A DNA stretch of 48,346 bases from Planctomycetota bacterium (GTDB taxonomy: Bacteria > Planctomycetota > J058 > JAJDCP01). This document shows, in pieces, positions 7,406 to 14,988 of this stretch. The DNA lies in contig JAJDCP010000183.1 in assembly GCA_029260765.1 (NCBI GenBank), positions 1 to 48,346 of the forward strand. Reading direction: 5' to 3'. A program made the position numbers and the translations under genes. The notes beneath the pieces were generated by a model. The model was not told where the DNA came from. It did not search any database and saw only the letters and a program-made list of their open reading frames with translations. How positions within the stretch are numbered: the first letter of the stretch is position 1; each line of letters opens with the position of its first letter.

Positions 7406-8296
7406 ATGCGTACTCTGCTGACTTTGCTGGTCTGTGCCAGCAGCCTTGTGGCCCAGAGCTACATCATCGATCAGACCGCCAACGGCTCTCCCGGCACCGG
7501 CCGCACCGAGGCCGGCGAGATGCAGCCGCAGCGGGTCTGGATCGCTCCGCGGATGCTGAAGATCGCAGAGACCGAGGGCGACGGCGTTGCCAGCATCGTA
7601 CGCCTCGACATCGGCAAGCTCTACCTGCAGTTCCCCAAGCACAAGCTGTTCAAGGTGCGGGATCTCGCCGACTTGACCAACAAGCAAGAGCGGGCGGCCC
7701 TGCGCGAAGACTTGCGCCAGAAGATCCTCGCCATGGCTGCGCTTTCGGAGGGCGATCAGGACGTGTTGCTGGCCGAAAACGGCCTGCGCCGCGACGGTAC
7801 CACGGTCGCCGAGCTCAAGAGGCTGGGGCGGCGGCGGGATATCGCCACGCACCCGACCGAAGGGGTCGAGATCTACGAGAACGGCATCAAACTCGCCACG
7901 CTGTGGATCGCCGACCTGCCGCGGCCCGACAGCTTGTTCGGGGCCTACACCGCCATCAGCAGCTTCTCGGACGAAGTGGAAGCCGAACTGCGTGCGATCG
8001 AGGGCTTTCCGTTGGAAATGGAGCTGCGGCTCGACTCCGGCGAGCGCATGTCCTTCACCCTCAAGGCCGAGGCCAGTGGCGTCAGCGGCGGCGTCGACAT
8101 CCCCCTGACCGAGTTCGAGATCCCCGCCGACTACAGCCAGATCGGCTGGGACACACCCCTGCCGAGCGATGCACAGGTGTGCGATATCTGCGGCAACGAG
8201 GTGCCGGCCGGGGAGAGACAGTTCCGCGGCGCCTGGGTATGCAGCGGACCTTGCAAGCTCAAGCACATCAAGGCCATGGCTGGCTCCGGCGAGTGA
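7406..8296 (+). CDS. Exported DUF4412-like protein with C-terminal zinc knuckle
   Basis: A 296-residue protein with a signal peptide (RTLLTLLVCASSLVA). The middle resembles DUF4412 or outer-membrane-lipoprotein-carrier-like beta sheets: VWIAPRMLKIAE, then a SIVRLDIGKLYLQF strand. The C-terminus has CDICGNEV and WVCSGPCK, a CxxC...CxxxC pair suggesting a zinc ribbon, unusual for an exported protein. An AAGGAG ribosome site lies seven bases before the ATG. The stop overlaps the GTG of miaA (GTGA), so the two genes are translationally coupled although functionally unrelated. Confidence 0.8.
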   Translation: MRTLLTLLVCASSLVAQSYIIDQTANGSPGTGRTEAGEMQPQRVWIAPRMLKIAETEGDGVASIVRLDIGKLYLQFPKHKLFKVRDLADLTNKQERAALREDLRQKILAMAALSEGDQDVLLAENGLRRDGTTVAELKRLGRRRDIATHPTEGVEIYENGIKLATLWIADLPRPDSLFGAYTAISSFSDEVEAELRAIEGFPLEMELRLDSGERMSFTLKAEASGVSGGVDIPLTEFEIPADYSQIGWDTPLPSDAQVCDICGNEVPAGERQFRGAWVCSGPCKLKHIKAMAGSGE

Positions 8297-9294
8297 CACG
8301 CTTGCTGGCCATCTTCGGCCCCACGGCCAGCGGCAAGAGCCGGGTCAGTGCCTGGCTGGCCGAGCAACTCGACGCCGAGATCATCTCCCTCGACTCGATG
8401 AAAGTCTACCGCGGCCTCGACAAGGGCACGGCCAAGCCGAGCCCGGAGCTGCGGGCACGCCACACCTGGCATCTGCTCGACTGTGTGGCTCTCGACGAGC
8501 CCTTCGACGTCCATCGCTACGTCAGCCTGGCCGAACAGGTGCTGGCTGATGGCGCCGCGCGCGGCCGGCGTTGCTTGTTCAGTGGGGGCACGGGCCTGTA
8601 CCTCAAGGGCTTGAGCGAGGGAATCTTCGCGGGACCGCCGGCAGATCGCGCCTTCCGGGCAGAGCTTGCAGCTTGGGAACAAGCGGGAAACAGCCTGCAC
8701 GCGCGGCTGGCAGAGCAAGACCCACAGGCCGCCGCGCGCATCCATGCGAATGACAGCAAGCGCCTGGTGCGTGCCTTGGAAGTCTTCCGCGCCACCGGGC
8801 GCTCGATCAGCGCCCAGCACGAGCAGTTCGGCCGGCTGCGTCCTGGCTGGGAACGTCGGATCTTCGCGCTGGTGCGCGAACGCCCCGACCTCAACCAGCG
8901 CATCGAAGCACGTGTCGACACGATGCTGGCCGCGGGCCTGGTCGACGAGGCGCGCGCCATCTTCACCAACGGCAAGGCTCTGGCCCGGGGACCGGCGCAG
9001 GCCATCGGCTACCACCAGCTGTTCGCGCACTTTCGGGGCGAGATCCCCAGCCTGGCCGAAGCCGTGGACCGCATCAAGCGCGACACCCGGCGCTTCGCCC
9101 GCAAACAGTGCACCTGGTTCAACAGCTTCCCCGACCTGATCCGCGTGCCGGTCGCGCCCGCAGACACCGCTGAGGCCGTGGGTCAGCGCATCTTGGCGCG
9201 CTTGGAGCAGGATGGCTGGGGAGCCGCTCCGCCTCCAGCGCTCACTCCGCAGGCTCCACAGGCTCCGCAGGCTCCAGAGGCCGAAACCCCGTGA
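8293..9294 (+). CDS. miaA: tRNA dimethylallyltransferase
   Basis: Transfers a dimethylallyl group from DMAPP to N6 of A37 in tRNAs reading UNN codons. The 333 residues include the P-loop GPTASGKS at 9-16, IISLDSMKVYRGLDKGTAKP, FSGGTGLYLKGL and the C-terminal RRFARKQCTWF, all hallmarks of MiaA. The GTG start overlaps the upstream stop. The C-terminal tail (QAPQAPQAPEAETP) is encoded by three 9-base repeats and extends past the usual end of the protein. This tail overlaps the 3' end of the convergent methyltransferase gene by 53 bases. Confidence 0.95.
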   Translation: MTRLLAIFGPTASGKSRVSAWLAEQLDAEIISLDSMKVYRGLDKGTAKPSPELRARHTWHLLDCVALDEPFDVHRYVSLAEQVLADGAARGRRCLFSGGTGLYLKGLSEGIFAGPPADRAFRAELAAWEQAGNSLHARLAEQDPQAAARIHANDSKRLVRALEVFRATGRSISAQHEQFGRLRPGWERRIFALVRERPDLNQRIEARVDTMLAAGLVDEARAIFTNGKALARGPAQAIGYHQLFAHFRGEIPSLAEAVDRIKRDTRRFARKQCTWFNSFPDLIRVPVAPADTAEAVGQRILARLEQDGWGAAPPPALTPQAPQAPQAPEAETP

Positions 9295-10429
9295 GGATGC
9301 CGTAGCCCCGATGCTCTTCACCGGTCACATCGGCGAACATCTCGGCCAGCAGCGCGCCGTGCGCGTCGGCGTTCTTCGCCACCACCCAGATCTTGCCACC
9401 GGGCTGCAGCACGCGCCGTGCGCTGAGGAAGAAACTCTCGGCGATCCGGAAGTTCGAGTAGTAGGGCGGGTTGCAGAACACATGGTCGGCGAAGTCTGGT
9501 GTGCAGTCGTACAGGTCTGAGGCCGTGATGACCTGTGCGTCGACGCCGTTGGCCGCTGCATTGAGCGCCGCCATCTCGGTCGCCCGAAGGCTCGAATCGA
9601 CCAGCACCACCGGTGCGCCGGTCTCCTTGCCGAGCACCAGCCCGATCGTCCCGGGCCCGCAGCCGATATCCACCAGCAGCTGGCCCGGCGCCACGCGCGC
9701 CTTCTCAACCAGCGCCCTGGTGCCCTGGTCGACGCGGCGATGCCCGAACACCCCCGGTCTGGTTGTGATCGAAAAAATCTGCTCGCGCAGGCTCACGCGG
9801 CTCTTGTGGCTGTGATCCTTGAGCTTGGCGAGCGGCTTGCGGCGCCGGGCCGACACCAGGCAACCATGCAGGCTGCGCAGGGCGACGCGCGAGGCATCGC
9901 CGAAGGTGGCGCGCAGCATCTGGTACAGCCACATGCCGTTCTCATTGTTGCTGCCCACCAGCAAAACACCGCCAGGCCTCAGAACCGCATGGGCCTGCTC
10001 GATCAGCTCACGGGCCAGCGCGGCCTCTCCCCCCTTGGGCAGACCCAAGGCCACCAGGCCATAGCCCTCGGGCAGAAAGCCGTGACTGCCCGGCCCCGGG
10101 GAGCCCGGCAGATCTGCGCTGAGCTTGACAGCGCTCTCGGGCAGACCGTTCTGCGTGAGCCCTAGCTTGACCTTCTCGGTCAGATACACGTCGTGGTGGA
10201 CCCAGTCGACCTGTTCGGGACCGTAGAGCGCCATCGCGGCCATCGCCACCGCGCCCTCGGAGTCGAGACCGGTCAGGACGCGTCCCTTGACCTTCTTCGG
10301 CAACTTCTCGACCAGAATGCGCTGCGAGACTGCCAGGCCGCGCCGCGACGAGTACTGCAACAGGCCTTCACGCAAGCCTTCTTGGACTTCGGAACGCTCG
10401 GGATTGCCCAGAACAAAACAGTGTGGCAT
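9242..10429 (-). CDS. RsmC/RlmG-type class I SAM methyltransferase
   Basis: A 395-residue protein with two Rossmann-like halves. The C-terminal half has motif I DIGCGPGTIGLVLG, VVLVDSS, and motif IV NPPYYSN, the N-P-P-Y/F signature of amino-group methyltransferases. The N-terminal half (LPKKVKGRVLTGLDSEGAV, VLRPGGVLLVGSNNENG) resembles the degenerate half of RsmC and RlmG, which methylate guanine N2 in rRNA. The exact target, 16S or 23S, cannot be told from motifs. The gene is convergent with miaA and overlaps its end. A pseudouridine synthase gene also on the minus strand ends 39 bases upstream, giving a cluster of three RNA-modification genes. Confidence 0.85.
   Translation of the reverse strand: MPHCFVLGNPERSEVQEGLREGLLQYSSRRGLAVSQRILVEKLPKKVKGRVLTGLDSEGAVAMAAMALYGPEQVDWVHHDVYLTEKVKLGLTQNGLPESAVKLSADLPGSPGPGSHGFLPEGYGLVALGLPKGGEAALARELIEQAHAVLRPGGVLLVGSNNENGMWLYQMLRATFGDASRVALRSLHGCLVSARRRKPLAKLKDHSHKSRVSLREQIFSITTRPGVFGHRRVDQGTRALVEKARVAPGQLLVDIGCGPGTIGLVLGKETGAPVVLVDSSLRATEMAALNAAANGVDAQVITASDLYDCTPDFADHVFCNPPYYSNFRIAESFFLSARRVLQPGGKIWVVAKNADAHGALLAEMFADVTGEEHRGYGILTGFRPLEPAEPVEPAE
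9249..9275. repeat. Three 9-base tandem repeats in overlapping gene ends
   Basis: GCAGGCTCC, ACAGGCTCC, GCAGGCTCC in direct succession. On the plus strand they encode QAPQAPQAP at the end of MiaA. On the minus strand they encode the Pro/Glu tail of the methyltransferase. Slippage here would lengthen or shorten both proteins by three residues per unit. Confidence 0.75.
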
Positions 10430-10468
10430 CGATCTTCCTAAGGCTGTGAGGCAGTTCGTCCGGCCGGG

Positions 10469-11437
10469 CTATCTGCGGCGCGCGTGTTTGCGCAAGACCT
10501 TCAGGCAGCGCTTGAGATCTTCCGGCAACGGCGCTTCAAGCTCGAGCTCTGCATCCTGCCAGGGGACCCGCAACTTCGCGGCATGCAAAGCCACCCGGGT
10601 GAGCAACGGCCGCTCTTCCCGGCGTCCCCGGTTGTATTTGCGGCCCTTGAGCTTCGACAGCAGCAACGGCGTGCCACCATATTTGCCGTCTGCCACCACC
10701 GGATGCCCGGCGTGGGCCATGTGGACACGGATCTGGTGCGTGCGGCCGGTGCGCGGCTCGAGCTCGACCCAACAGACCTGGTGGAAACGCTCAAGCACAC
10801 GGAAGCCCGTGCGGGCGGCGCGCGCTTCGCTGCCTTCGACCCGCATGCGCCCCTGGCGGCCGGCGCGGCCCACCTCGGCTTCGATCTCCCCGTCGTCGGG
10901 CGGCTGGCCATGGACCAGGGCGTGGTAGCACTTGTGGGCCTGGCGCTCGGCGAAAGCCCGGCTGAGCTGACGGGCGCTCTCGACCCCCAGGGCCATCACC
11001 AGCAAACCGCTGGTCTCACGGTCGAGGCGATGTACGGGGTAGAGCCGCCGGGGCCGTCCTTCGAGCTCAGCCAGCAGCACCTGCGCCGCGGACAGCGTCG
11101 AGGGCTGGTCGGGCTTGGCGCTCAGCGTCGAGATGCCGGGCCGCTTGTTCAAGGCCAGCAGATCGCCGTGGCGCGCCAGGATCTCCGGCCAGAGTCCCCG
11201 GTCTTTGGGCGCGGGCGGCGGTTTGGGAGCCTCGGGCAATTCGAGCCGCAACAGTTCGCCCGCCCGCAGGGGCTCATGGGGGGAAGCCACCTTGCCGTCC
11301 CGCGACAGGAAGCCATGGTGCAGCAGCTTGCGCAGCGCAGTCTTCGACAGCCAGGGAAGGCGCTCGGCGAAGAGCTCCAACACCGGCTCTCCTGCCCAGG
11401 CTTCGGTCACCTGTTCTTCGACGATCTGGCATGGCAC
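10469..11437 (-). CDS. RluA-family pseudouridine synthase
   Basis: Isomerises uridine to pseudouridine in RNA. Of 322 residues, about 20-65 form an S4 RNA-binding domain (LPWLSKTALRKLLHHGFL) and 85-300 the catalytic domain, with HRLDRETSG carrying catalytic Asp139, followed by EPRTGRTHQIRVHMAHAGHP. This is the RluC/RluD-type layout. The target site cannot be assigned. A weak ribosome site precedes the ATG. The gene is divergent from the DinG-like helicase, with 60 bases between the starts. Confidence 0.9.
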   Translation of the reverse strand: MPCQIVEEQVTEAWAGEPVLELFAERLPWLSKTALRKLLHHGFLSRDGKVASPHEPLRAGELLRLELPEAPKPPPAPKDRGLWPEILARHGDLLALNKRPGISTLSAKPDQPSTLSAAQVLLAELEGRPRRLYPVHRLDRETSGLLVMALGVESARQLSRAFAERQAHKCYHALVHGQPPDDGEIEAEVGRAGRQGRMRVEGSEARAARTGFRVLERFHQVCWVELEPRTGRTHQIRVHMAHAGHPVVADGKYGGTPLLLSKLKGRKYNRGRREERPLLTRVALHAAKLRVPWQDAELELEAPLPEDLKRCLKVLRKHARRR

Positions 11438-11497
11438 GGGCGGTTATCCCTGGGGGGCTGCGGAGCGAGCTGCTATTGTACACAGGGACTCGCACGC

Positions 11498-14065
11498 GTG
11501 GAACCATTGATGCCCGGGCCTGGAGAAGCAGCCGAGAGCCGCCTGACCTCCGCGGTCTGCCAGACCATGCGGGCGGCGATTACTGCCGCCGGCGGCAATG
11601 AGGTCTTCTTCGTGCTCAAGCGTAGCAGCGCGGACGGGACTGCGGGCGCGTGCTTCGATGAGGTCAAGGTGCTCGCCCGTGGGCACCAGAGCGCCGTCCC
11701 AGCGGCATTGCGCGACGGGGGCGAGTGGGAATTCGCCATCCACAACCATCCCTCCGGGCGCCTCGAGCCATCAGAGGCCGACCTGTCGGTGGCCAGCCTG
11801 CTCTCGCGGCGTGGCATCGGCAGCGCCATCGTCGACAACCGGCTCGAGAGCATCTATGTCGTCGTCGAGGCCGTGCGTGAGGCGCCGCGGGTCACGCTCA
11901 ATCCGGATGAGATCGACAAGCTGCTCGGGCCGCAGGGGCCGATCGCGGCGGCCCACGCGGGCTATGAAGACCGCCCCGGTCAGCGTGCGATGGCGCGGCT
12001 GGTGTGCACGGCGCTCAACGACGACCAGGTGGTTGCGGTCGAAGCCGGCACAGGCACGGGGAAGTCCCTCGCCTATCTGGTTCCCGCGCTGCTGTGGGCG
12101 GTGCAGAATGACGAGAAGGTGGTGATCTCGACCCACACCATCCTGCTGCAGCGCCAGCTGGTCGAGAAAGACATCCCCTTTGTGCTGGCTGCGCTGGGTC
12201 TTGAAGCGCGGGTCGAGCTGGTCACCGGACGCAACAACTACGCCTGCAAGCGGCGGGTCGAAGAGGCAGCCAAGGCCGAAGAGAGCTTCTTTGACGACGA
12301 TGCCGAGAAGAAGATGGTCGCCGAGCTGGTCGGTTGGGCGCGGCGCTCACGCAACGGCCATCGTGGCGAGCTCAGCATCCCTCCCAACGGGAAGGCCTGG
12401 GAGCGCGTGGCCAGCGCCACAGACAAGTCGCTGAAGTCGCAGTGCCCGCACTTCGCGGAGTGCTTCTACTACCGCGCCCGGCGTTCCGCGGACAAAGCCC
12501 ACATTCTGGTCGTCAACCACCATCTGCTGTTGTCCGACCTGGCGATCAAGGCGCAGCGGGCCAACTTCGATGATGCTTCGGTGCTGCCGCCGTACAAGCG
12601 GCTGGTGCTGGACGAAGCGCATCATCTGGAAGACGTCGCCGCCAAACACCTCGGCGCACAGGTCAGCCGGCGCGGCATCCGCATGCTGCTCGGCCGCCTG
12701 CACAGCCACTCCCGGGGGGAACGCGGGCTGCTGCCCTTCGCACTGAAGCGGCTGGCCAAAGAGGGCGAAAAAGCTCTCGCCCGGGAAGTCGAAGAAGACC
12801 TGATGCAGAAGCTTTCGCTCGAGGATCAGGGGGTGGAGTTCGCCTTCGACGCGGTCCGCGAGCTGGCCCTGCAAGGCAAAGAACCCAGCTCGACGGAGAT
12901 CATCGACTTCGGCGAGCCGCGCCCCTGGGCCGAGATCTTCTCCGAATTCGAGGGCGCCGCCCAGCGGCTGGAGATTCTGGGCAAAGAGGTGCATCAGTTC
13001 GCCAGCCGGCTCTCGAAGGTCGGCGACGGTTGGGTGGGCACGGCTCTGGAGCTGCAAGCTGTCGGTATGCGCCTCAAGGCGACCGGCTTGAATCTGCAGA
13101 TGCTGGTGGGCCGGGAGCGGGAAGGCCTGACCCGCTGGCTCGAGATCGCGCCCGTCCGGCGCGACAAGCAAGGGCGCGAGCACCACGAGATCAAGCTGGT
13201 CTCCTCGCCCCTCGACATCGCGGGGCTGCTCGGCGAGACCCTGTTCCGCCATACCTCGAGTGTGGTGTTGACCTCGGCGACTCTGGCGGTCGAAGGCAGC
13301 TTCGACTTCCTCACCCGCCGGGTGGGACTGCCCGAGAAGCGCAGCCAGAACCTGATGGTGGCTTCGCCCTTCGACTACGCGCAGAACTGCACGCTCGCCA
13401 TGCCGACCGATTATCCGGCTCCCAACGATGCCCGCTTCACCGATTGGTTGCCCAGGGCGGTCTTGGTGGCCGCGCGAGCCAGCAGGGGGCGCATGTTCGT
13501 GCTGTTCACCTCACACTGGTTGCTACGCCAGACGGCGAAAAAGGTGCGGGAGTCGCTCTGGCGTGAGGGCTACAACCTGCTGGTCCAGGGCGAACGCAGC
13601 CGCCGCGAGTTGCTGCGCATGTTCAGCAGCCTGGACGCGCCCGTGTTGTTTGGCACCGACAGCTTCTGGGAAGGCGTCGACATGCCCGGTTCGCAGCTGG
13701 TGCAGGTGGTGATCCCGCGCCTGCCCTTCCGTGTGCCCGACCATCCGGTCGAGGCGGGCCGGCTGCGGGCCATCCGTGACGCGGGCGGCAACCCCTTCCG
13801 CGAGTACAGCCTGCCCTGCGCGGTGCTCAAGCTCAAACAGGGCTTCGGCCGCCTGATCCGTAGCCGCCGCGATACGGGCGCTGTGGTGGTGCTCGACCCG
13901 CGCCTGCGCACTCGCTGGTACGGACGCAGCTTTCTGGACTCACTGCCCGAGCCGCGTCAGCTGCGCGACGCGATGCGGCCCCTGCTCGCGAACCTGGCCG
14001 AGACCGTCTTTGCCGACGAGGAAGAACCATCACCACCGACTCCCCGAGCGGCGCCCAGCGCCTGA
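11498..14065 (+). CDS. RadC-like JAB domain fused to a DinG-family helicase
   Basis: An 855-residue protein. Residues about 15-125 form a JAB/MPN domain with a complete metal motif, H82-N-H84-P-S-G and S92-x-x-D95, of RadC type. From about 150 it is a superfamily 2, XPD/DinG-like helicase: Walker A GTGTGKS (K189), DEAH box at 372-375, SATLAVEGSFDFL, FGTDSFWEGVDMPG and GFGRLIRS. DinG relatives carry four Cys ligands of a 4Fe-4S cluster. Here only NYAC and QCPHFAEC are present; the position five before the latter Cys pair is Ser (SLKSQC). GTG at 11498 has AGGGA nine bases upstream; an ATG at 11510 is the alternative. Likely DNA repair; the target of the JAB domain is unknown. Confidence 0.88.
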   Translation: MEPLMPGPGEAAESRLTSAVCQTMRAAITAAGGNEVFFVLKRSSADGTAGACFDEVKVLARGHQSAVPAALRDGGEWEFAIHNHPSGRLEPSEADLSVASLLSRRGIGSAIVDNRLESIYVVVEAVREAPRVTLNPDEIDKLLGPQGPIAAAHAGYEDRPGQRAMARLVCTALNDDQVVAVEAGTGTGKSLAYLVPALLWAVQNDEKVVISTHTILLQRQLVEKDIPFVLAALGLEARVELVTGRNNYACKRRVEEAAKAEESFFDDDAEKKMVAELVGWARRSRNGHRGELSIPPNGKAWERVASATDKSLKSQCPHFAECFYYRARRSADKAHILVVNHHLLLSDLAIKAQRANFDDASVLPPYKRLVLDEAHHLEDVAAKHLGAQVSRRGIRMLLGRLHSHSRGERGLLPFALKRLAKEGEKALAREVEEDLMQKLSLEDQGVEFAFDAVRELALQGKEPSSTEIIDFGEPRPWAEIFSEFEGAAQRLEILGKEVHQFASRLSKVGDGWVGTALELQAVGMRLKATGLNLQMLVGREREGLTRWLEIAPVRRDKQGREHHEIKLVSSPLDIAGLLGETLFRHTSSVVLTSATLAVEGSFDFLTRRVGLPEKRSQNLMVASPFDYAQNCTLAMPTDYPAPNDARFTDWLPRAVLVAARASRGRMFVLFTSHWLLRQTAKKVRESLWREGYNLLVQGERSRRELLRMFSSLDAPVLFGTDSFWEGVDMPGSQLVQVVIPRLPFRVPDHPVEAGRLRAIRDAGGNPFREYSLPCAVLKLKQGFGRLIRSRRDTGAVVVLDPRLRTRWYGRSFLDSLPEPRQLRDAMRPLLANLAETVFADEEEPSPPTPRAAPSA

Positions 14066-14676
14066 ACGAAACGCTGCTGGTCTGCGGACTCAGCCTGGCG
14101 GCCTTCATCGCCATCCCGCTCCTGCGTGGGGTCATCGACCTGACGGACTGGCGTATGGCGGTCTGGGTCCTCGGGCCGTGCCTCCTGGTCTACCTACGGC
14201 GCGCCGACCCGGACAAGCTCGGTCTGTGCCTGGGGGACTGGAAACGTGGGCTGTGGCTGTGCGCCGCCTGGACGCTGGCGACCGCGCTGGGGCTGCTGGG
14301 CCTGGTCTGGTTCCTGCGCGGCGATGCTCTACAGCTGCAGTGGCAGGGATTTGGCGAGAACCTCATCCAGCATCTCCTCAACGCTGCCCTGCCGGAGGAG
14401 ATCTTCTTCCGCGCCTACCTGCAGACACGGCTCCAGCAGGTCTGGCCCCCGCGCCATACCCTGTTCGGCGCGCGCCTGGGGCTGGGTTGGCTGTTGGCCA
14501 GCCTGGTCTTTGCCTGCGTGCATCTGATCGATGCGCCCCATCCGATGCGGCTGCTCACCTTCTTCCCCGGGCTGGCCTTCGGTTACCTGCGGGCGCGTAC
14601 GGGCAGCATCCTGGCCCCGACGATCTACCACGGCTTCTGCAATGCACTCTCTCATGCCACCGCAGCTCCATTTTGA
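14029..14676 (+). CDS. CPBP-family intramembrane metalloprotease, non-standard start
   Basis: A multi-pass membrane protein of about 205-215 residues. The CPBP motif (formerly Abi) is seen as PEEIFFRAYLQ, FACVHL, and IYHGFCN, with the paired Glu and two His that bind zinc in this family. Coding sequence clearly extends upstream of the only in-frame ATG (14155): LNETLLVCGLSLAAFIAIPL is a good first membrane helix. No ATG, GTG or TTG lies in frame before it. The best candidates are ATC at 14029, six bases after GAGGA, or CTG at 14062. The first overlaps the end of the helicase gene by 37 bases. Confidence 0.8.
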   Translation: MTTDSPSGAQRLNETLLVCGLSLAAFIAIPLLRGVIDLTDWRMAVWVLGPCLLVYLRRADPDKLGLCLGDWKRGLWLCAAWTLATALGLLGLVWFLRGDALQLQWQGFGENLIQHLLNAALPEEIFFRAYLQTRLQQVWPPRHTLFGARLGLGWLLASLVFACVHLIDAPHPMRLLTFFPGLAFGYLRARTGSILAPTIYHGFCNALSHATAAPF

Positions 14677-14697
14677 GAGCTGCCCAGGAGGATTCTC

Positions 14698-14988
14698 ATG
14701 GCGACACGACTCAGCTCTGAAGATATCGAGGCGCGCCTGCGCGAGCGCCCGCGTTGGCGGCTGGTCGACGGCAAGCTGTTCCGCAAGCTGAAGTTCCAGG
14801 ACTTCGTCGAGGCCTTCGGCTTCATGACGAGGGTCGCGTTGCGGGCCGAGGCGATGAACCATCACCCCGAGTGGTCGAACGTCTGGAACACGGTGCGCAT
14901 CTCGTTGGCCACTCACGACGTCGCAGGCATCTCGGAGCTCGATTTCAGCCTGGCTGAGCAGATCGACGCCTGCTGCGCGGGCTCCTGA
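14698..14988 (+). CDS. Pterin-4a-carbinolamine dehydratase
   Basis: Dehydrates 4a-hydroxytetrahydrobiopterin to quinonoid dihydropterin, recycling the cofactor of aromatic amino acid hydroxylases; relatives also act in molybdopterin or folate metabolism. At 96 residues it has the usual length. The active-site pattern EAMNHHPEW (His55, His56, Pro57) with later His73 and Asp74 matches the family signature. A near-perfect ribosome site (CAGGAGG) lies seven bases before the ATG. Its 3' end overlaps the convergent RND gene by 76 bases. No phenylalanine hydroxylase is nearby. Confidence 0.92.
   Translation: MATRLSSEDIEARLRERPRWRLVDGKLFRKLKFQDFVEAFGFMTRVALRAEAMNHHPEWSNVWNTVRISLATHDVAGISELDFSLAEQIDACCAGS

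Noticed and set aside
9242..9294. Frameshift or assembly error as cause of the miaA/methyltransferase overlap
   Set aside because: Both frames run cleanly to their stops, and the overlap is explained by the 9-base repeats that extend each tail.
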